64,000 bases of DNA. It comes from Deltaproteobacteria bacterium (lineage in GTDB: Bacteria > JAGRBM01 > JAHCIT01). Location of the stretch: positions 186,245 through 250,244 of the forward strand of contig JAHCIT010000001.1 in assembly GCA_026129095.1 (NCBI GenBank), written 5' to 3'. The notes beneath the pieces are model-generated. The model saw only the letters and a program-made list of their open reading frames with translations, had not been told where the DNA came from and did no database searches. Position numbers and translations under genes: made by a program. Numbering within the stretch: position 1 is the first letter of the stretch; every line of letters starts with the position of its first letter. Positions 1 to 9,369 of the stretch are shown piece by piece.

Positions 1-2
1 CG

Positions 3-995
3 GAAGTGACTCCGGCCGCTCCCGACAACAGCGGCGGCGCCTGCCATAACTGGGGCGTGATGATGACCCTTGACCCCGGCATGCACACAAGCTGGTCGCA
101 CTTCTACGCCGACACTCATGGCGTCCGCACACGCTACCTGATGGTGTGGAACCGGATCGTCCCCGCTTTCGTCTCCAATCCCGGAGTGATTGGCTACGAC
201 CTGCTAAATGAGCCCTGGGGCTGGGAAGCGGCCGAACTGCTCCCGCTCTATGAAGATGCCGCCGCCATCATCCGCTCAATCGACCCCACGGCCATACTGT
301 TTATCGAGGGCCACGTCACCACCAACGGCGGCCTGCAGACCACGCTTCCCAAGCCCTCGTTCGGAAACTTTGCCTACGCTCCGCACTTCTACGAAGGGCT
401 CGCCCTCGTCAGCAACTACTGGAGCGGCATTACCTGGGCCGCCGACATGGGCTACTCAACCATGAACCAGAAGGCCCAGGAGTGGAACGTCCCGCTGTTC
501 GTGGGCGAGTTTGGCATCGGAGCAAACGCCACGAACGGACTGGCCTATGTCGATCTCAACTACACGAAGCTGGACGATTACTTCGCTTCCGGTGCCTACT
601 GGAACTACACGCCCGGCTGGGATCCGGCACTGAAAGACCGGTGGAATGGCGAAGACCTGTCTATCGTCACCAATACCGGAGCCACCCGTCCTACTTTCCG
701 CCACCGGGCCTATGCCCAGAAGATTCCCGGCACGCCGCAGAAGCTCAAGACAACCTACGGCTCAAATCCCGAGATCGAGATCAAGTGGGCCCACAATCCA
801 TCGCTCGGCCGGATGGAAGCCTTTGTGCCGAAACAGCAGCTCTGGGGAAACGCCCAGCTCAAGATCACCGTGGAGGGAACCTCCACCGGATGCTGGTTCA
901 ACGATGCCAGCACCTTCATGTGCCAGAGCACCACGGCCACCACCAAAACCATCAAGGTGAGAAAGTGCGTGATGTTCCTGGGAGCCTGTTTATAG
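3..995 (+). CDS. Glycoside hydrolase family 5 protein, endoglycoceramidase-like (5' truncated)
   Basis: The reading frame is already open at the window edge, so the N-terminus lies outside. The visible 330 residues hold the second half of a GH5 TIM barrel. The acid/base glutamate is in YDLLNEPW (about residue 69 of the visible part) and the nucleophile glutamate is in FVGEFG (about residue 168). A C-terminal beta-rich region follows (about 240-329), as in endoglycoceramidases and related beta-glycosidases. The family hydrolyses beta-glycosidic bonds in glycolipids or glucans, and members are usually secreted; a signal peptide cannot be checked here. Several cysteines near the C-terminus suggest a disulfide-stabilised exported protein. 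The exact substrate is not inferable. Confidence 0.8.
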   Translation, partial: EVTPAAPDNSGGACHNWGVMMTLDPGMHTSWSHFYADTHGVRTRYLMVWNRIVPAFVSNPGVIGYDLLNEPWGWEAAELLPLYEDAAAIIRSIDPTAILFIEGHVTTNGGLQTTLPKPSFGNFAYAPHFYEGLALVSNYWSGITWAADMGYSTMNQKAQEWNVPLFVGEFGIGANATNGLAYVDLNYTKLDDYFASGAYWNYTPGWDPALKDRWNGEDLSIVTNTGATRPTFRHRAYAQKIPGTPQKLKTTYGSNPEIEIKWAHNPSLGRMEAFVPKQQLWGNAQLKITVEGTSTGCWFNDASTFMCQSTTATTKTIKVRKCVMFLGACL

Positions 996-1052
996 GAAAC
1001 AGGACTGCACTGGGCAGTTTGGCGCCAGAAAGGTTACGGGAGAGCCCTGCGG

Positions 1053-2015
1053 TCAGTACTGCCGGACCTGCTTCTGGAGCATGCCCTTCTCGCTGAACCA
1101 GTTGATGGCCTTGAGGAAAAATACCTCAGGCGGACTGGGATCGGGCAGGCGCAGAACGCGGCGATCCCCGTCGCCCCCATTCACCGAACCCGGTTTTGCC
1201 TTGAGGTAACGCTCGGTGAACCAGCTGTAGCGCGGCGGCTTGCCGGAGAACTTCGCCCCCAGTTCGCCGAGGGCCGCGCAGGCTTTGGAAGCAAGAAGCG
1301 GAACAGGACGGCCAGAGACCGGCCGCTTGATGAGAAAGTCGATCATCTGGAAAATGTCCTGTGTCGAGAGGTATTCGGCCGACAGGATATATTCGTGGCC
1401 AGGGAGTCCGCGCTCCAGTGCCAGGACCGTGTGCTCGGCGCAGTCCTCCACGTCGATGACACCGGTTCCGCCACGCGGGTAGCGGGTGAGGTCGCCCTTT
1501 ACATAGTCAATAATTGCCTGTCCCATCGGGGAAGGCTTGGCGTCGCGAGGACCAGCCATCACGGCCGGATGAACTGTTACCACATGCATGCCATGCTTAA
1601 TGTTCTCGAAGGCGATCTCGGCGGCGCGCATCTTGGTACGCGACAGCTCGCCAGGTACCCCCCTTGGCACCGCCAGCGAGCCGACGTAAACGGCCCTTTT
1701 CACCCTGTGCTGCCGGGCGACCTGAAAGACATTGGCCGTACCAACGATATTTGTGAGGCGATGAACCTCAGGATCCGGGTACCAGCGGGCGGTGGTGCCT
1801 GCAGCGTGAAACAGCCAGTCGGCTCCCTCGGTCCCCTTGCGAAGAGCATCAATGGTGGAAAGATCACCCTCAATGACTTCGCACAGGGTTCCCTCCAGCG
1901 TCGAGCGGTCCGAACCCGGACGGACAAGCCCCTTCACCCGTACACCCCGGCGGTTCAGTGCCCTGACCAGAGCTGATCCCAGAAGCCCGTTTGCACCTGT
2001 CACAAAAGCCAGCAT
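1053..2015 (-). CDS. NAD(P)-dependent epimerase/dehydratase (extended SDR family)
   Basis: A 320-residue protein beginning MLAFVTGANGLLG, where the TGxxGxxG dinucleotide-binding loop immediately follows the start. A longer in-frame extension exists to 2255, but it has no family similarity and would overlap the divergent malic enzyme gene, so I place the start at 2015. The Rossmann core runs to about residue 170 and the substrate-binding half follows. Relatives act on nucleotide sugars, dihydroflavonols or sterols. One oddity: the position of the catalytic YxxxK reads LSRTK, with leucine where tyrosine is expected, so the redox chemistry may be altered or lost. It is convergent with the GH5 gene and divergent from the malic enzyme gene. 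Confidence 0.8.
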   Translation of the reverse strand: MLAFVTGANGLLGSALVRALNRRGVRVKGLVRPGSDRSTLEGTLCEVIEGDLSTIDALRKGTEGADWLFHAAGTTARWYPDPEVHRLTNIVGTANVFQVARQHRVKRAVYVGSLAVPRGVPGELSRTKMRAAEIAFENIKHGMHVVTVHPAVMAGPRDAKPSPMGQAIIDYVKGDLTRYPRGGTGVIDVEDCAEHTVLALERGLPGHEYILSAEYLSTQDIFQMIDFLIKRPVSGRPVPLLASKACAALGELGAKFSGKPPRYSWFTERYLKAKPGSVNGGDGDRRVLRLPDPSPPEVFFLKAINWFSEKGMLQKQVRQY

Positions 2016-2247
2016 TTTCGCAAAGTTCCCCGTTTTTTGGGCGTTTCCGGTCCTGCTTCCCCTCTGGAGAGGCCCTGGCACCGGAACGACCCGCTTGTTT
2101 GAACCCCCCGGATACGTCCCGTCAAGAGACGCAAACCGGGAGGGAAAACCCCTCCTTGCGCCGGACTCCGGGGGTTTGCTATCTCCCACCGCGACCGGCG
2201 GTATCCATTGAATTGGGAATATCGCCCCCTCACCAGAGAAGGCATCC

Positions 2248-4530
2248 ATGAGCATCCGTAACCAGGCCCTCGAATATCACTCCTCCGGACGCAAGGGGAA
2301 GATTGAAGTTGTCCCGACCAAGCCCTGCACCACCCAGAGAGATCTTTCCCTCGCCTACACACCGGGAGTGGCGCAGCCCTGCCTTGAAATCGAGGGAAAC
2401 CCGGACCTCGCCTATGAATACACGGCCAAGGGAAATCTGGTAGCCGTGATCTCCAACGGGACCGCCGTGCTGGGTCTCGGCAATATCGGCCCGTTGGCCG
2501 GCAAGCCTGTGATGGAAGGCAAGGGCGTCCTCTTCAAGCGGTTCGCCGACGTGGACGTATTCGATATCGAGATCAAGGCCGACACCGTTGACGAGATGGT
2601 CAAGATCATCAGCGCGCTGGAACCGACCTTTGGCGGCATCAACCTGGAAGATATCAAGGCCCCGGAATGTTTCGAGGTGGAGCGGCAGCTCAGCGAGAAA
2701 ATGAACATTCCGATCTTCCATGACGACCAGCATGGAACCGCGATCATCTCTGCCGCCGCATTCCTGAACGCACTGGAACTGACAGGCCGCGACATCAAGA
2801 ATACCCGCGTCGTCTTCTCGGGAGCCGGAGCCGCCGCCATTGCCACGGCCCGGCTGTACCATTCGCTCGGTCTTCCCAAACAGAACGTGCTTCTGGTGGA
2901 CACCAAGGGCGTGGTTTACCGGGGCCGCACGGATGGAATGAACCCCTACAAGGAGGAGTTCGCCGCCGACACGTCCAAGCGGACGCTCGCCGAGGCGATG
3001 GAGGGAGCCGACGCATTTATCGGCGTGTCAGTGAAGGATCTCGTCACCCAGGACATGGTCAGGGCGATGGCAAAGACTCCAATCGTGTTCGCCATGGCGA
3101 ACCCTGATCCCGAAATCACCTATGAATCCGCCACCGCCGCCCGCAGCGACGTCATCATGGCTACGGGCCGGTCGGACTACCCGAACCAGGTAAACAACGT
3201 GCTGGGTTTCCCGTTCATCTTCCGCGGTGCGCTGGACGTCCGTGCCAAGGCAATCAACGTGGAAATGAAGCTGGCCGCCGTCCGGGCCCTCGCCGAACTG
3301 GCCAAGGAAGACGTACCGGACAGCGTGCTGGCTGCCTACAACGTGAAGCGTCTTTCGTTCGGCAAGGAATATCTCATTCCCAAGCCATTCGATCCGCGTG
3401 TGCTCACCTGGGTTGCTCCGGCGGTGGCGCAGGCAGCCACCGAAACGGGAGTTGCCCGGCTTCCACTGACTGATGTCGACGCCTATCGCGAGCAGCTCGC
3501 CCAGCGCGTGGACCGATCGCGCGTAATCCTGCGGCCGATCTTCAAGAAGGCCAAGTCCGAGCTCCGCAAGATTGTTTTCCCCGAGGGCGACCATCCTTCC
3601 ATTCTCCGCGCCGCTGCCGCACTGGTCGAGGACAAGTTCTGCCGTCCGGTTCTCCTTGGACCGGAGAAGCTGATCGAGGCCGGCCTGGAACGGTACGAAG
3701 TCGATCCGGCGCAGGTGGACATCATCAACCCCGTGGTAAGCGAGGCCCACAACGCCTACACGAAGGAACTGTGGGAACTGCGCCAGCGGCGGGGCATGAC
3801 CGAAGTGGAAGCAAGCCGCTGGGTGCGCCGCCGTCTTGTCTATGGCGCATTGATGGTGCGGACAGGCGATGCACATGGCATGGTGGCCGGTGTCACCCGG
3901 AACTACCCGGAAGTGATCGAAACGGCTATTGATCTCGTCGGGATCCGTGAACCGCACACCCTTACCGCAGGCGTCTACATGATGGTCCACAAGGGCCAGT
4001 CGATGCTGTTCTCCGACGCGCTGGTCAACATGGACCCGACACCCGAGCAGCTTGCCGAGATTACAGAGATCACGGTTAGCGTTGCGCCGATGCTGGGCAT
4101 CGACCCGCCGCGCGTGGCAATGCTCTCGTTCTCGAACTTTGGCTCTGTCAACAATGCCATGAGCCAGAAGATGCAGCGGGCGGTTGAACTGGTGCGGGCC
4201 CGGTGCCCCAGCCTGATCGTGGACGGCGAACTCCAGCCCGACGTGGCACTCACGGCCGAAACGCTGCATGAATACTTCCCGTTCTCACGGCTCAAGGAAC
4301 CGGCCAATGTTCTGATCTTCCCGTCGCTTTCGGCCGCGAACATTGCCTACAAGCTGGTGCACAAACTGGGTGCGGCCGATTCCATCGGTCCGATCCTGGT
4401 GGGCCTGAACCGTCCGGTGAACTGGATTCCGCGCATTGCTTCCCCAGAAGAGATCGTCAAGACGACGGCGATCACGGTCAATCAGAGCCACGAGGCAGAG
4501 CAGTTCCACCGCCGCCGCAAGGCGGTGTGA
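2248..4530 (+). CDS. maeB: NADP-dependent malic enzyme with C-terminal phosphotransacetylase domain
   Basis: A 760-residue protein with the two-part MaeB architecture. Residues 1 to about 425 form the malic enzyme, with the [12 protein letters not shown] segment, the FHDDQHGTA motif and the NAD(P)-binding VFSGAGAAA loop. Residues about 430-760 are a phosphotransacetylase (PTA) domain. It converts malate to pyruvate, CO2 and NADPH in the cytoplasm. In this class the PTA domain usually serves as an allosteric sensor of acetyl-CoA or acetyl-phosphate rather than an enzyme. The length matches the family. Only 6 nt separate its stop from the downstream hydrolase gene, so the two are probably cotranscribed. 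Confidence 0.95.
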   Translation: MSIRNQALEYHSSGRKGKIEVVPTKPCTTQRDLSLAYTPGVAQPCLEIEGNPDLAYEYTAKGNLVAVISNGTAVLGLGNIGPLAGKPVMEGKGVLFKRFADVDVFDIEIKADTVDEMVKIISALEPTFGGINLEDIKAPECFEVERQLSEKMNIPIFHDDQHGTAIISAAAFLNALELTGRDIKNTRVVFSGAGAAAIATARLYHSLGLPKQNVLLVDTKGVVYRGRTDGMNPYKEEFAADTSKRTLAEAMEGADAFIGVSVKDLVTQDMVRAMAKTPIVFAMANPDPEITYESATAARSDVIMATGRSDYPNQVNNVLGFPFIFRGALDVRAKAINVEMKLAAVRALAELAKEDVPDSVLAAYNVKRLSFGKEYLIPKPFDPRVLTWVAPAVAQAATETGVARLPLTDVDAYREQLAQRVDRSRVILRPIFKKAKSELRKIVFPEGDHPSILRAAAALVEDKFCRPVLLGPEKLIEAGLERYEVDPAQVDIINPVVSEAHNAYTKELWELRQRRGMTEVEASRWVRRRLVYGALMVRTGDAHGMVAGVTRNYPEVIETAIDLVGIREPHTLTAGVYMMVHKGQSMLFSDALVNMDPTPEQLAEITEITVSVAPMLGIDPPRVAMLSFSNFGSVNNAMSQKMQRAVELVRARCPSLIVDGELQPDVALTAETLHEYFPFSRLKEPANVLIFPSLSAANIAYKLVHKLGAADSIGPILVGLNRPVNWIPRIASPEEIVKTTAITVNQSHEAEQFHRRRKAV

Positions 4531-4536
4531 GCCATC

Positions 4537-5277
4537 ATGCACCGGTCATTGAAACTGGTTACTGCCGCCGCACTGCTGCTGGCGGTGCTGGTGATTCCGC
4601 TCCATGCCGAGGAGATCCAGATCCGTACAACCGACGGGGTGCTTTTGCGCGGCACCTGGCGGGCCGCCGAAGGCGGCGGTGAACGTACGGCGCTTCTGCT
4701 GCACATGCTGGGCAGGACACGTGCGGATTTTGAACCGCTCGCGGCAGAGCTGCTGGCGCAGGGAATATCGTCGTTTGCCATCGACTTCCGGGGACACGGT
4801 GAATCGGTCAAGCAGGCGGGATCAGAAGCAGTCCTTAACTACCGGGAGTTTGATCACCTCACATGGCCCGGCATCCTCAAGGATGTCGCACCCGCAATCC
4901 AGTTCATCGAATCGAAGGGGGTCACGCGCAGCAGCATCACCTTTGTAGGCGGTTCGATCGGAGCCAACGCGGCAGTGATTGCCGCATCCGGTGACCGGCA
5001 GGTCCGGGCGGCGGTTTTGCTCTCGCCGGGCATGGATTACCGCGGCCTTAGGATCGGTGACGCACTGGATGGCTGGGGCAACCGCCCCCTGCTGGTGCTG
5101 GCCACAAGTGGCGACACCTACAGCCTGTCGACCGCCCAGAAAATCCGCGACCGGTTCGCCGGACAGAACCGGGTGAAAGTGGAAATCTATCCCGGCCAGA
5201 CGGCCCACGGAACCGAACTGTTCACCGGCGTGCCGGGCGCAACAAAAAAGATCGCCGACTGGATAGTTGCCAACTAG
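4537..5277 (+). CDS. Exported alpha/beta hydrolase
   Basis: A 246-residue protein. It starts with a signal peptide: a basic MHRSLK stretch, a leucine/alanine-rich core and a probable cleavage after PLHA near residue 24. The mature part is a short alpha/beta hydrolase of the dienelactone-hydrolase/BAAT type. The nucleophile serine sits in GGSIGA (about residue 140), an aspartate is available in SGDTY, and the terminal histidine is in TAHGTE. A lid domain is missing, and the substrate cannot be predicted. It follows maeB by 6 nt and is probably in the same transcript, though the link to central metabolism is not obvious. Confidence 0.8.
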   Translation: MHRSLKLVTAAALLLAVLVIPLHAEEIQIRTTDGVLLRGTWRAAEGGGERTALLLHMLGRTRADFEPLAAELLAQGISSFAIDFRGHGESVKQAGSEAVLNYREFDHLTWPGILKDVAPAIQFIESKGVTRSSITFVGGSIGANAAVIAASGDRQVRAAVLLSPGMDYRGLRIGDALDGWGNRPLLVLATSGDTYSLSTAQKIRDRFAGQNRVKVEIYPGQTAHGTELFTGVPGATKKIADWIVAN

Positions 5278-5459
5278 CTGAACTGGCATCGCCCCGCCAC
5301 ATGGCTGAAAGTTACCGGTAACAGTAACTTGTTGAATTTATTTGGTTTTCCCGTGTGGCTGATGCGAAATGACAACACTCCGCCTGCCCCCTGAGGCTGT
5401 GCAGAAAGTGGACGCGGGGCTTCCGGCACGGTAGAAAGAGCCCGGCAGCTGTCCGCCGG
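5278..5459 (+). promoter_or_regulatory. Leader/promoter region of the cysD-cysNC operon
   Basis: This 182-nt gap precedes the sulfate-activation operon. It contains a perfect 12-bp palindrome GTTACCGGTAAC at 5311-5322, embedded in a larger imperfect inverted repeat (AGTTAC at 5310, GTAACT at 5324). The palindrome could be a regulator site. Further GC-rich complementary stretches lie between 5380 and 5455. I could not match any known sulfur riboswitch consensus. Regulation by a sulfur-responsive factor is inference only. Confidence 0.35.
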
Positions 5460-6392
5460 ATGGCAGTGCCGAAAAACTCCGAGATGAAACCCTACCAGCT
5501 TACCCACTTAAAGCAGCTCGAAGCCGAGAGCATACATATCATCCGCGAGGTTGCCGCCGAGTTCGACAACCCGGTGATGCTGTATTCGATTGGCAAGGAT
5601 TCATCGGTGATGCTGCATCTGGCGCTGAAGGCGTTTCATCCGGGCAAACTCCCGTTTCCGCTGCTGCATGTCGATACCCGGTGGAAATTCCGAGACATGA
5701 TCAGGTTCCGGGACGAGACGGCCAAACGGCTGGGACTCGATCTGCGTGTCCACATCAACCCCGAAGGAGTCGCCCAGAACATCAATCCGTTCGACCACGG
5801 CAGCCAGAAGCATACCCAGATCATGAAAACCGAGTCGCTGCTTCAGGCACTGAACGCCGGCGGATACAACGCGGCCTTCGGCGGTGCGCGCCGCGACGAG
5901 GAGAAATCCCGCGCCAAGGAGCGGGTCTATTCGTTTCGTGACCGGTTTCACCGGTGGGATCCCAAAAACCAGCGGCCGGAGCTGTGGAAACTTTACAACG
6001 GGAAGGTGAACAAGGGGGAGAGCATCCGCGTCTTCCCGCTTTCCAACTGGACCGAGCTGGACGTTTGGCAGTACGTGTACCTGGAAAATATACCGATCGT
6101 GCCGCTCTATTTTGCCGCCATGCGGCCGGTGGTCGAGCGCGAAGGCAACCTCATCATGGTGGATGATGACCGGTTCCGGTTCCTGCCGGGAGAAAAGCCG
6201 GTCATGAAGAAAGTCAGGTTCCGTACGTTGGGCTGCTATCCTCTCTCCGGTGCCATCGAGTCAGAGGCCGACACCCTGCCTGCCATCATCCAGGAAATGC
6301 TGCTGGCCAAGCAGTCCGAACGCCAGGGACGCATGATTGACTACGACGAGCAGGGCTCGATGGAGCAGAAGAAACGGGAGGGATATTTCTGA
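5460..6392 (+). CDS. cysD: Sulfate adenylyltransferase subunit 2
   Basis: A 310-residue ATP sulfurylase small subunit. It makes adenosine 5'-phosphosulfate from ATP and sulfate, driven by GTP hydrolysis in the CysN partner. The PP-loop signature [13 protein letters not shown] is at about residues 42-54. The conserved [15 protein letters not shown] segment and the C-terminal [12 protein letters not shown] match the family along its length. The start at 5460 gives a 9-residue extension; an alternative ATG at 5484 would begin MKPYQLTHL, nearer the usual N-terminus. The stop overlaps the start of cysNC by one base, implying translational coupling. The cytosolic product feeds assimilatory sulfate reduction. 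Confidence 0.96.
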   Translation: MAVPKNSEMKPYQLTHLKQLEAESIHIIREVAAEFDNPVMLYSIGKDSSVMLHLALKAFHPGKLPFPLLHVDTRWKFRDMIRFRDETAKRLGLDLRVHINPEGVAQNINPFDHGSQKHTQIMKTESLLQALNAGGYNAAFGGARRDEEKSRAKERVYSFRDRFHRWDPKNQRPELWKLYNGKVNKGESIRVFPLSNWTELDVWQYVYLENIPIVPLYFAAMRPVVEREGNLIMVDDDRFRFLPGEKPVMKKVRFRTLGCYPLSGAIESEADTLPAIIQEMLLAKQSERQGRMIDYDEQGSMEQKKREGYF

Positions 6393-8326
6393 TGTCCCAC
6401 CAGTCAGAGCTCATCGAAAAGGACATTGAGGCGTATCTGGCCGAGCATGAGCGCAAGGAGCTCCTGCGCTTCCTCACCTGCGGGTCGGTGGATGACGGCA
6501 AGAGCACGCTGATCGGCCGCCTGCTTCACGACACACGGATGATCTACGAGGATCAGCTCCAGGCCATTCACCGGGATTCCCAGAAGGGCGGTTCAGCGGG
6601 CGGCGAACTGGACCTCTCGCTTCTGGTGGATGGGCTCAAGGCCGAGCGCGAACAGGGAATTACCATTGACGTCGCCTACCGGTATTTTTCCACCGCGAAA
6701 CGCAAGTTCATCATTGCCGATACTCCGGGACACGAGCAGTACACCCGGAATATGGTGACGGGTGCCTCCACCTGCGATCTTGCCATCATCCTGATCGATG
6801 CCCGCAACGGCATCGCCACGCAGACGCTCCGGCACAGTTTCATCGCCGCGCTGCTGGGAATCCGCCACATCGCCGTCGCTATCAACAAGATGGATGCAGT
6901 GGAATATTCCCGAGAGATATTCGACAGAATCCGGGCGAACTATCTGGCCTTTTCCGGCAAACTGGGGATGAAGGACATCGCATTCCTTCCGCTGTCGGCA
7001 CTCAAGGGCGATAACGTGGTCGAGCGGAGCCGGAATACTCCCTGGTACGACGGACCGGTGCTGATGGAGTATCTTGAAACGGTACCGGTTTCAGACAGTA
7101 CCGACCTGAAGAACCTGCGCTTCCCGGTTCAGTATGTGATTCGTCCGAACCTCGACTTCCGCGGATTCGCGGGAACAATTGCGTCGGGTATCGTGAAGCC
7201 GGGTGACGACATCGTCGCCCTGCCTTCACGAAAGACCTCGCGGATCCGGGCGATCACGACCTATGACGGACCGCTTTCCGAGGCATTTGCAGGCCAGGCA
7301 CCGGTCATCACTCTGGAGACGGAAATCGACGTGAGCCGTGGCGACATGCTCGCCCACCCCACAAGTATTCCGCATGCCGGACATGACGTCGATGCGATGC
7401 TCGTCTGGATGGCAGACGAACCGATGGTCCCCGGACGCCAGTATGCAGCCAAGCATACGACCCGGATTACCAATGCCATCATCAATACGCTCCATTACCG
7501 TGTAGATGTGAACACGATGGAACGGCAGCAGGGCTCCACCCTCTCGCTGAACGAGATTGGCCGGTGCGGCGTCACCTTCAGCGATCCCATTGCCTGGGAT
7601 CCCTACGCAAAGAACCGCACAACTGGCGCCTTCATCATCATTGACCGGCTGACCAACGTTACCGTGGGGGCCGGAATGATCCTGGACCCGGAGATCGGCG
7701 ATCCGTATTCGGGGGGCGCACGGCTCGACACTGGTCCCGACCGGGCACGGAGCGGCATCGTACCCGTGACGTCCGAAGAGCGGGCGGCCCGTTTCGGCCA
7801 GCAGCCGGTGACGGTCCTGCTTACCGGCTATGCCGGCTCGGGAAAGCGCAGCATCGCCAAAGCGCTCGAGCGGCGTCTGTTCGATATGGGCCGTGCCGTG
7901 CTGGCGATAGACGGCGACGGAAACTACTCAAACCTGGATCAGTCGCTGGCAGATTCAGCGAAGCTGGCCGCGGGACTCGGCCAGGCGGGGTTCATCACGC
8001 TGCTGGTGGCACTGGCACCCACCCGTGCCGGCCGTGAAAGCGCCAGAAGGATTGCCGGCGGCAACTTTATCGAGATATTCGTCTCAGCACCACTCGACAT
8101 CTGCCGCAACCGCGATCAGCAGGGGCTGTACGTGAAGGCGCAGGTGGGTGATCTGAAAAACTTCCCCGGCGTCACCGGCACCTATGAGGAACCCTCTGCT
8201 CCCGATCTCACCATACCGACCTATGAACTGTCCGTAGACCAGTGCGTGACCCGTATTCTGGACTTGCTTCGGGAGCGCAGGCTCCTTGAGGCCAAGCCGG
8301 TCACAGCTGGCGGATTCGATATCTGA
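6392..8326 (+). CDS. cysNC: Sulfate adenylyltransferase subunit 1 fused to an adenylylsulfate kinase-like domain
   Basis: A 644-residue fusion. Residues 1 to about 440 are the CysN GTPase: G1 [10 protein letters not shown] (30-39), switch [14 protein letters not shown]4 NKMD, then two beta-barrel domains. Residues about 470-644 are an APS-kinase (CysC) domain, recognised by [17 protein letters not shown] and the GLYVKA / [12 protein letters not shown] block. The kinase half is divergent: its P-loop reads GYAGSGKRS instead of GxxGxGK(S/T), and the DGDNxR substrate loop reads [12 protein letters not shown] synthesis by this domain is therefore doubtful, whereas the GTPase half looks fully functional. 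It forms an operon with cysD. Confidence 0.94.
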   Translation: MSHQSELIEKDIEAYLAEHERKELLRFLTCGSVDDGKSTLIGRLLHDTRMIYEDQLQAIHRDSQKGGSAGGELDLSLLVDGLKAEREQGITIDVAYRYFSTAKRKFIIADTPGHEQYTRNMVTGASTCDLAIILIDARNGIATQTLRHSFIAALLGIRHIAVAINKMDAVEYSREIFDRIRANYLAFSGKLGMKDIAFLPLSALKGDNVVERSRNTPWYDGPVLMEYLETVPVSDSTDLKNLRFPVQYVIRPNLDFRGFAGTIASGIVKPGDDIVALPSRKTSRIRAITTYDGPLSEAFAGQAPVITLETEIDVSRGDMLAHPTSIPHAGHDVDAMLVWMADEPMVPGRQYAAKHTTRITNAIINTLHYRVDVNTMERQQGSTLSLNEIGRCGVTFSDPIAWDPYAKNRTTGAFIIIDRLTNVTVGAGMILDPEIGDPYSGGARLDTGPDRARSGIVPVTSEERAARFGQQPVTVLLTGYAGSGKRSIAKALERRLFDMGRAVLAIDGDGNYSNLDQSLADSAKLAAGLGQAGFITLLVALAPTRAGRESARRIAGGNFIEIFVSAPLDICRNRDQQGLYVKAQVGDLKNFPGVTGTYEEPSAPDLTIPTYELSVDQCVTRILDLLRERRLLEAKPVTAGGFDI

Positions 8327-8382
8327 GACTGAAACCCGTTGCCTGGCTATCGGCAGCGGAACCATGCGCGCCCTTCAGTCTC
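8325..8382 (+). terminator. Possible structured terminator after cysNC
   Basis: A 9-bp inverted repeat (GAGACTGAA at 8325, TTCAGTCTC at 8374) begins inside the cysNC stop codon. It encloses a second, weaker stem (CGTTGCC / GGCAGCG). The downstream strand reads CTCGTTTGTTC, so the U-tract is poor and intrinsic termination is only likely, not certain. Confidence 0.4.
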
Positions 8383-8468
8383 GTTTGTTCCTGCAGATGA
8401 CCCATACATCACGTGCCGCGACCTCCTGCCATCAGAAGGAGCGGTCGCTATGAGATCCATCATATGGA

Positions 8469-9194
8469 TTGCTGTGCAGAGGGGATAATGGAGTAATCAG
8501 GGTTAGAAGGACTGTGAAACGGCCAGCAGAACCTTGGGTGCTCTTTGCTGATACGGCTGACGGCGTCTGGGCCAGCGGTGCAACGGGTCGAATTCTGTTC
8601 TGGAACCCGGCAGCGGAGCGTATCCTGGGATACTCCGCCCAGGAAACCATCGGCCGGCCATGCCGGGATATTTTCTGCGGACGTGACTATAACGGCAACA
8701 GGCTTTGCGGCTGGCCGTGCCCCATCAAGATGCAACTCGGCGAGGGAGAACCAGTTCAGCACTTCGACATGCTGACCCATACCAATACCGGAGAACCTGT
8801 CTGGCTTGATGTCAGCAGTCTCTCCCTCCCTCGAAAAGGGGGGCGGCCCACTGCAACTGTCCACTTTTTCCGGGACACCACGGTGGCTCACCAGATTGAC
8901 GGGCTTGTTCGCAACGAACTGGTCCGCTCAAAGCTGTCGACCTCCGTGGTAATCCCGGCGCTGATCAGCAAGCTGACATCAAGGGAACTGCAGGTTCTTG
9001 AACTTCTGCGGGCCGGTGCAACAACAGGCGATATCTCCAGACAGTTCTCCATCAGCAGGGCTACGGCGAGAAACCACATCCAGAATATTTTCAGAAAACT
9101 CCGGGTCCATTCACGTATCGAGGCCGTTGCCTACGCCAACCGGCTCACCCGGCAAGAGCCCATCGCCGAGGTTCAGCCCTACGCATTGCAGTAA
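8469..9194 (+). CDS. PAS domain / LuxR-type HTH transcriptional regulator
   Basis: A single PAS sensor (about residues 25-145, GRILFWNPAAERILGYS) is followed by a LuxR/GerE helix-turn-helix (LTSRELQVLELLRAGATTGDIS to KLRVHSRIEAVAYA, about 168-225). The protein would bind DNA as a dimer and respond to a signal sensed by the PAS fold. The PAS domain carries four clustered cysteines (CRDIFC, then LCGWPC), a pattern suited to redox or metal sensing. The frame opens with TTG at 8469; a GTG at 8514 preceded by AGAAGG is an alternative start. No response-regulator receiver domain is present. Targets are unknown; it is convergent with the synthetase gene downstream. Confidence 0.8.
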   Translation: MLCRGDNGVIRVRRTVKRPAEPWVLFADTADGVWASGATGRILFWNPAAERILGYSAQETIGRPCRDIFCGRDYNGNRLCGWPCPIKMQLGEGEPVQHFDMLTHTNTGEPVWLDVSSLSLPRKGGRPTATVHFFRDTTVAHQIDGLVRNELVRSKLSTSVVIPALISKLTSRELQVLELLRAGATTGDISRQFSISRATARNHIQNIFRKLRVHSRIEAVAYANRLTRQEPIAEVQPYALQ

Positions 9195-9369
9195 TCCGGT
9201 CTCAGGCCCGAAGTCGACGTCGATGAGGGTGAATGGACGGTCTACAATGGGAGATGGGCTGCCCAGGAAGACCGGTCCTACGAACGATAGAATAGCCGCC
9301 TCAATACGGGCACCGTTCCATCAAACGAGATACTGACTGTCCTTCGCCAGTTTTGGTCTGCCCTCTACG

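Noticed and set aside
3028-4269. 413-codon open frame on the minus strand, antisense to maeB
   Set aside because: It lies wholly inside a well-conserved gene on the other strand, is rich in His/Arg/Gln as expected for a GC-rich antisense frame, and shows no domain.
5331-5459. Possible sulfur-responsive riboswitch before cysD
   Set aside because: GC-rich complementary stretches exist, but none fits a SAM-type or other known sulfur riboswitch core.
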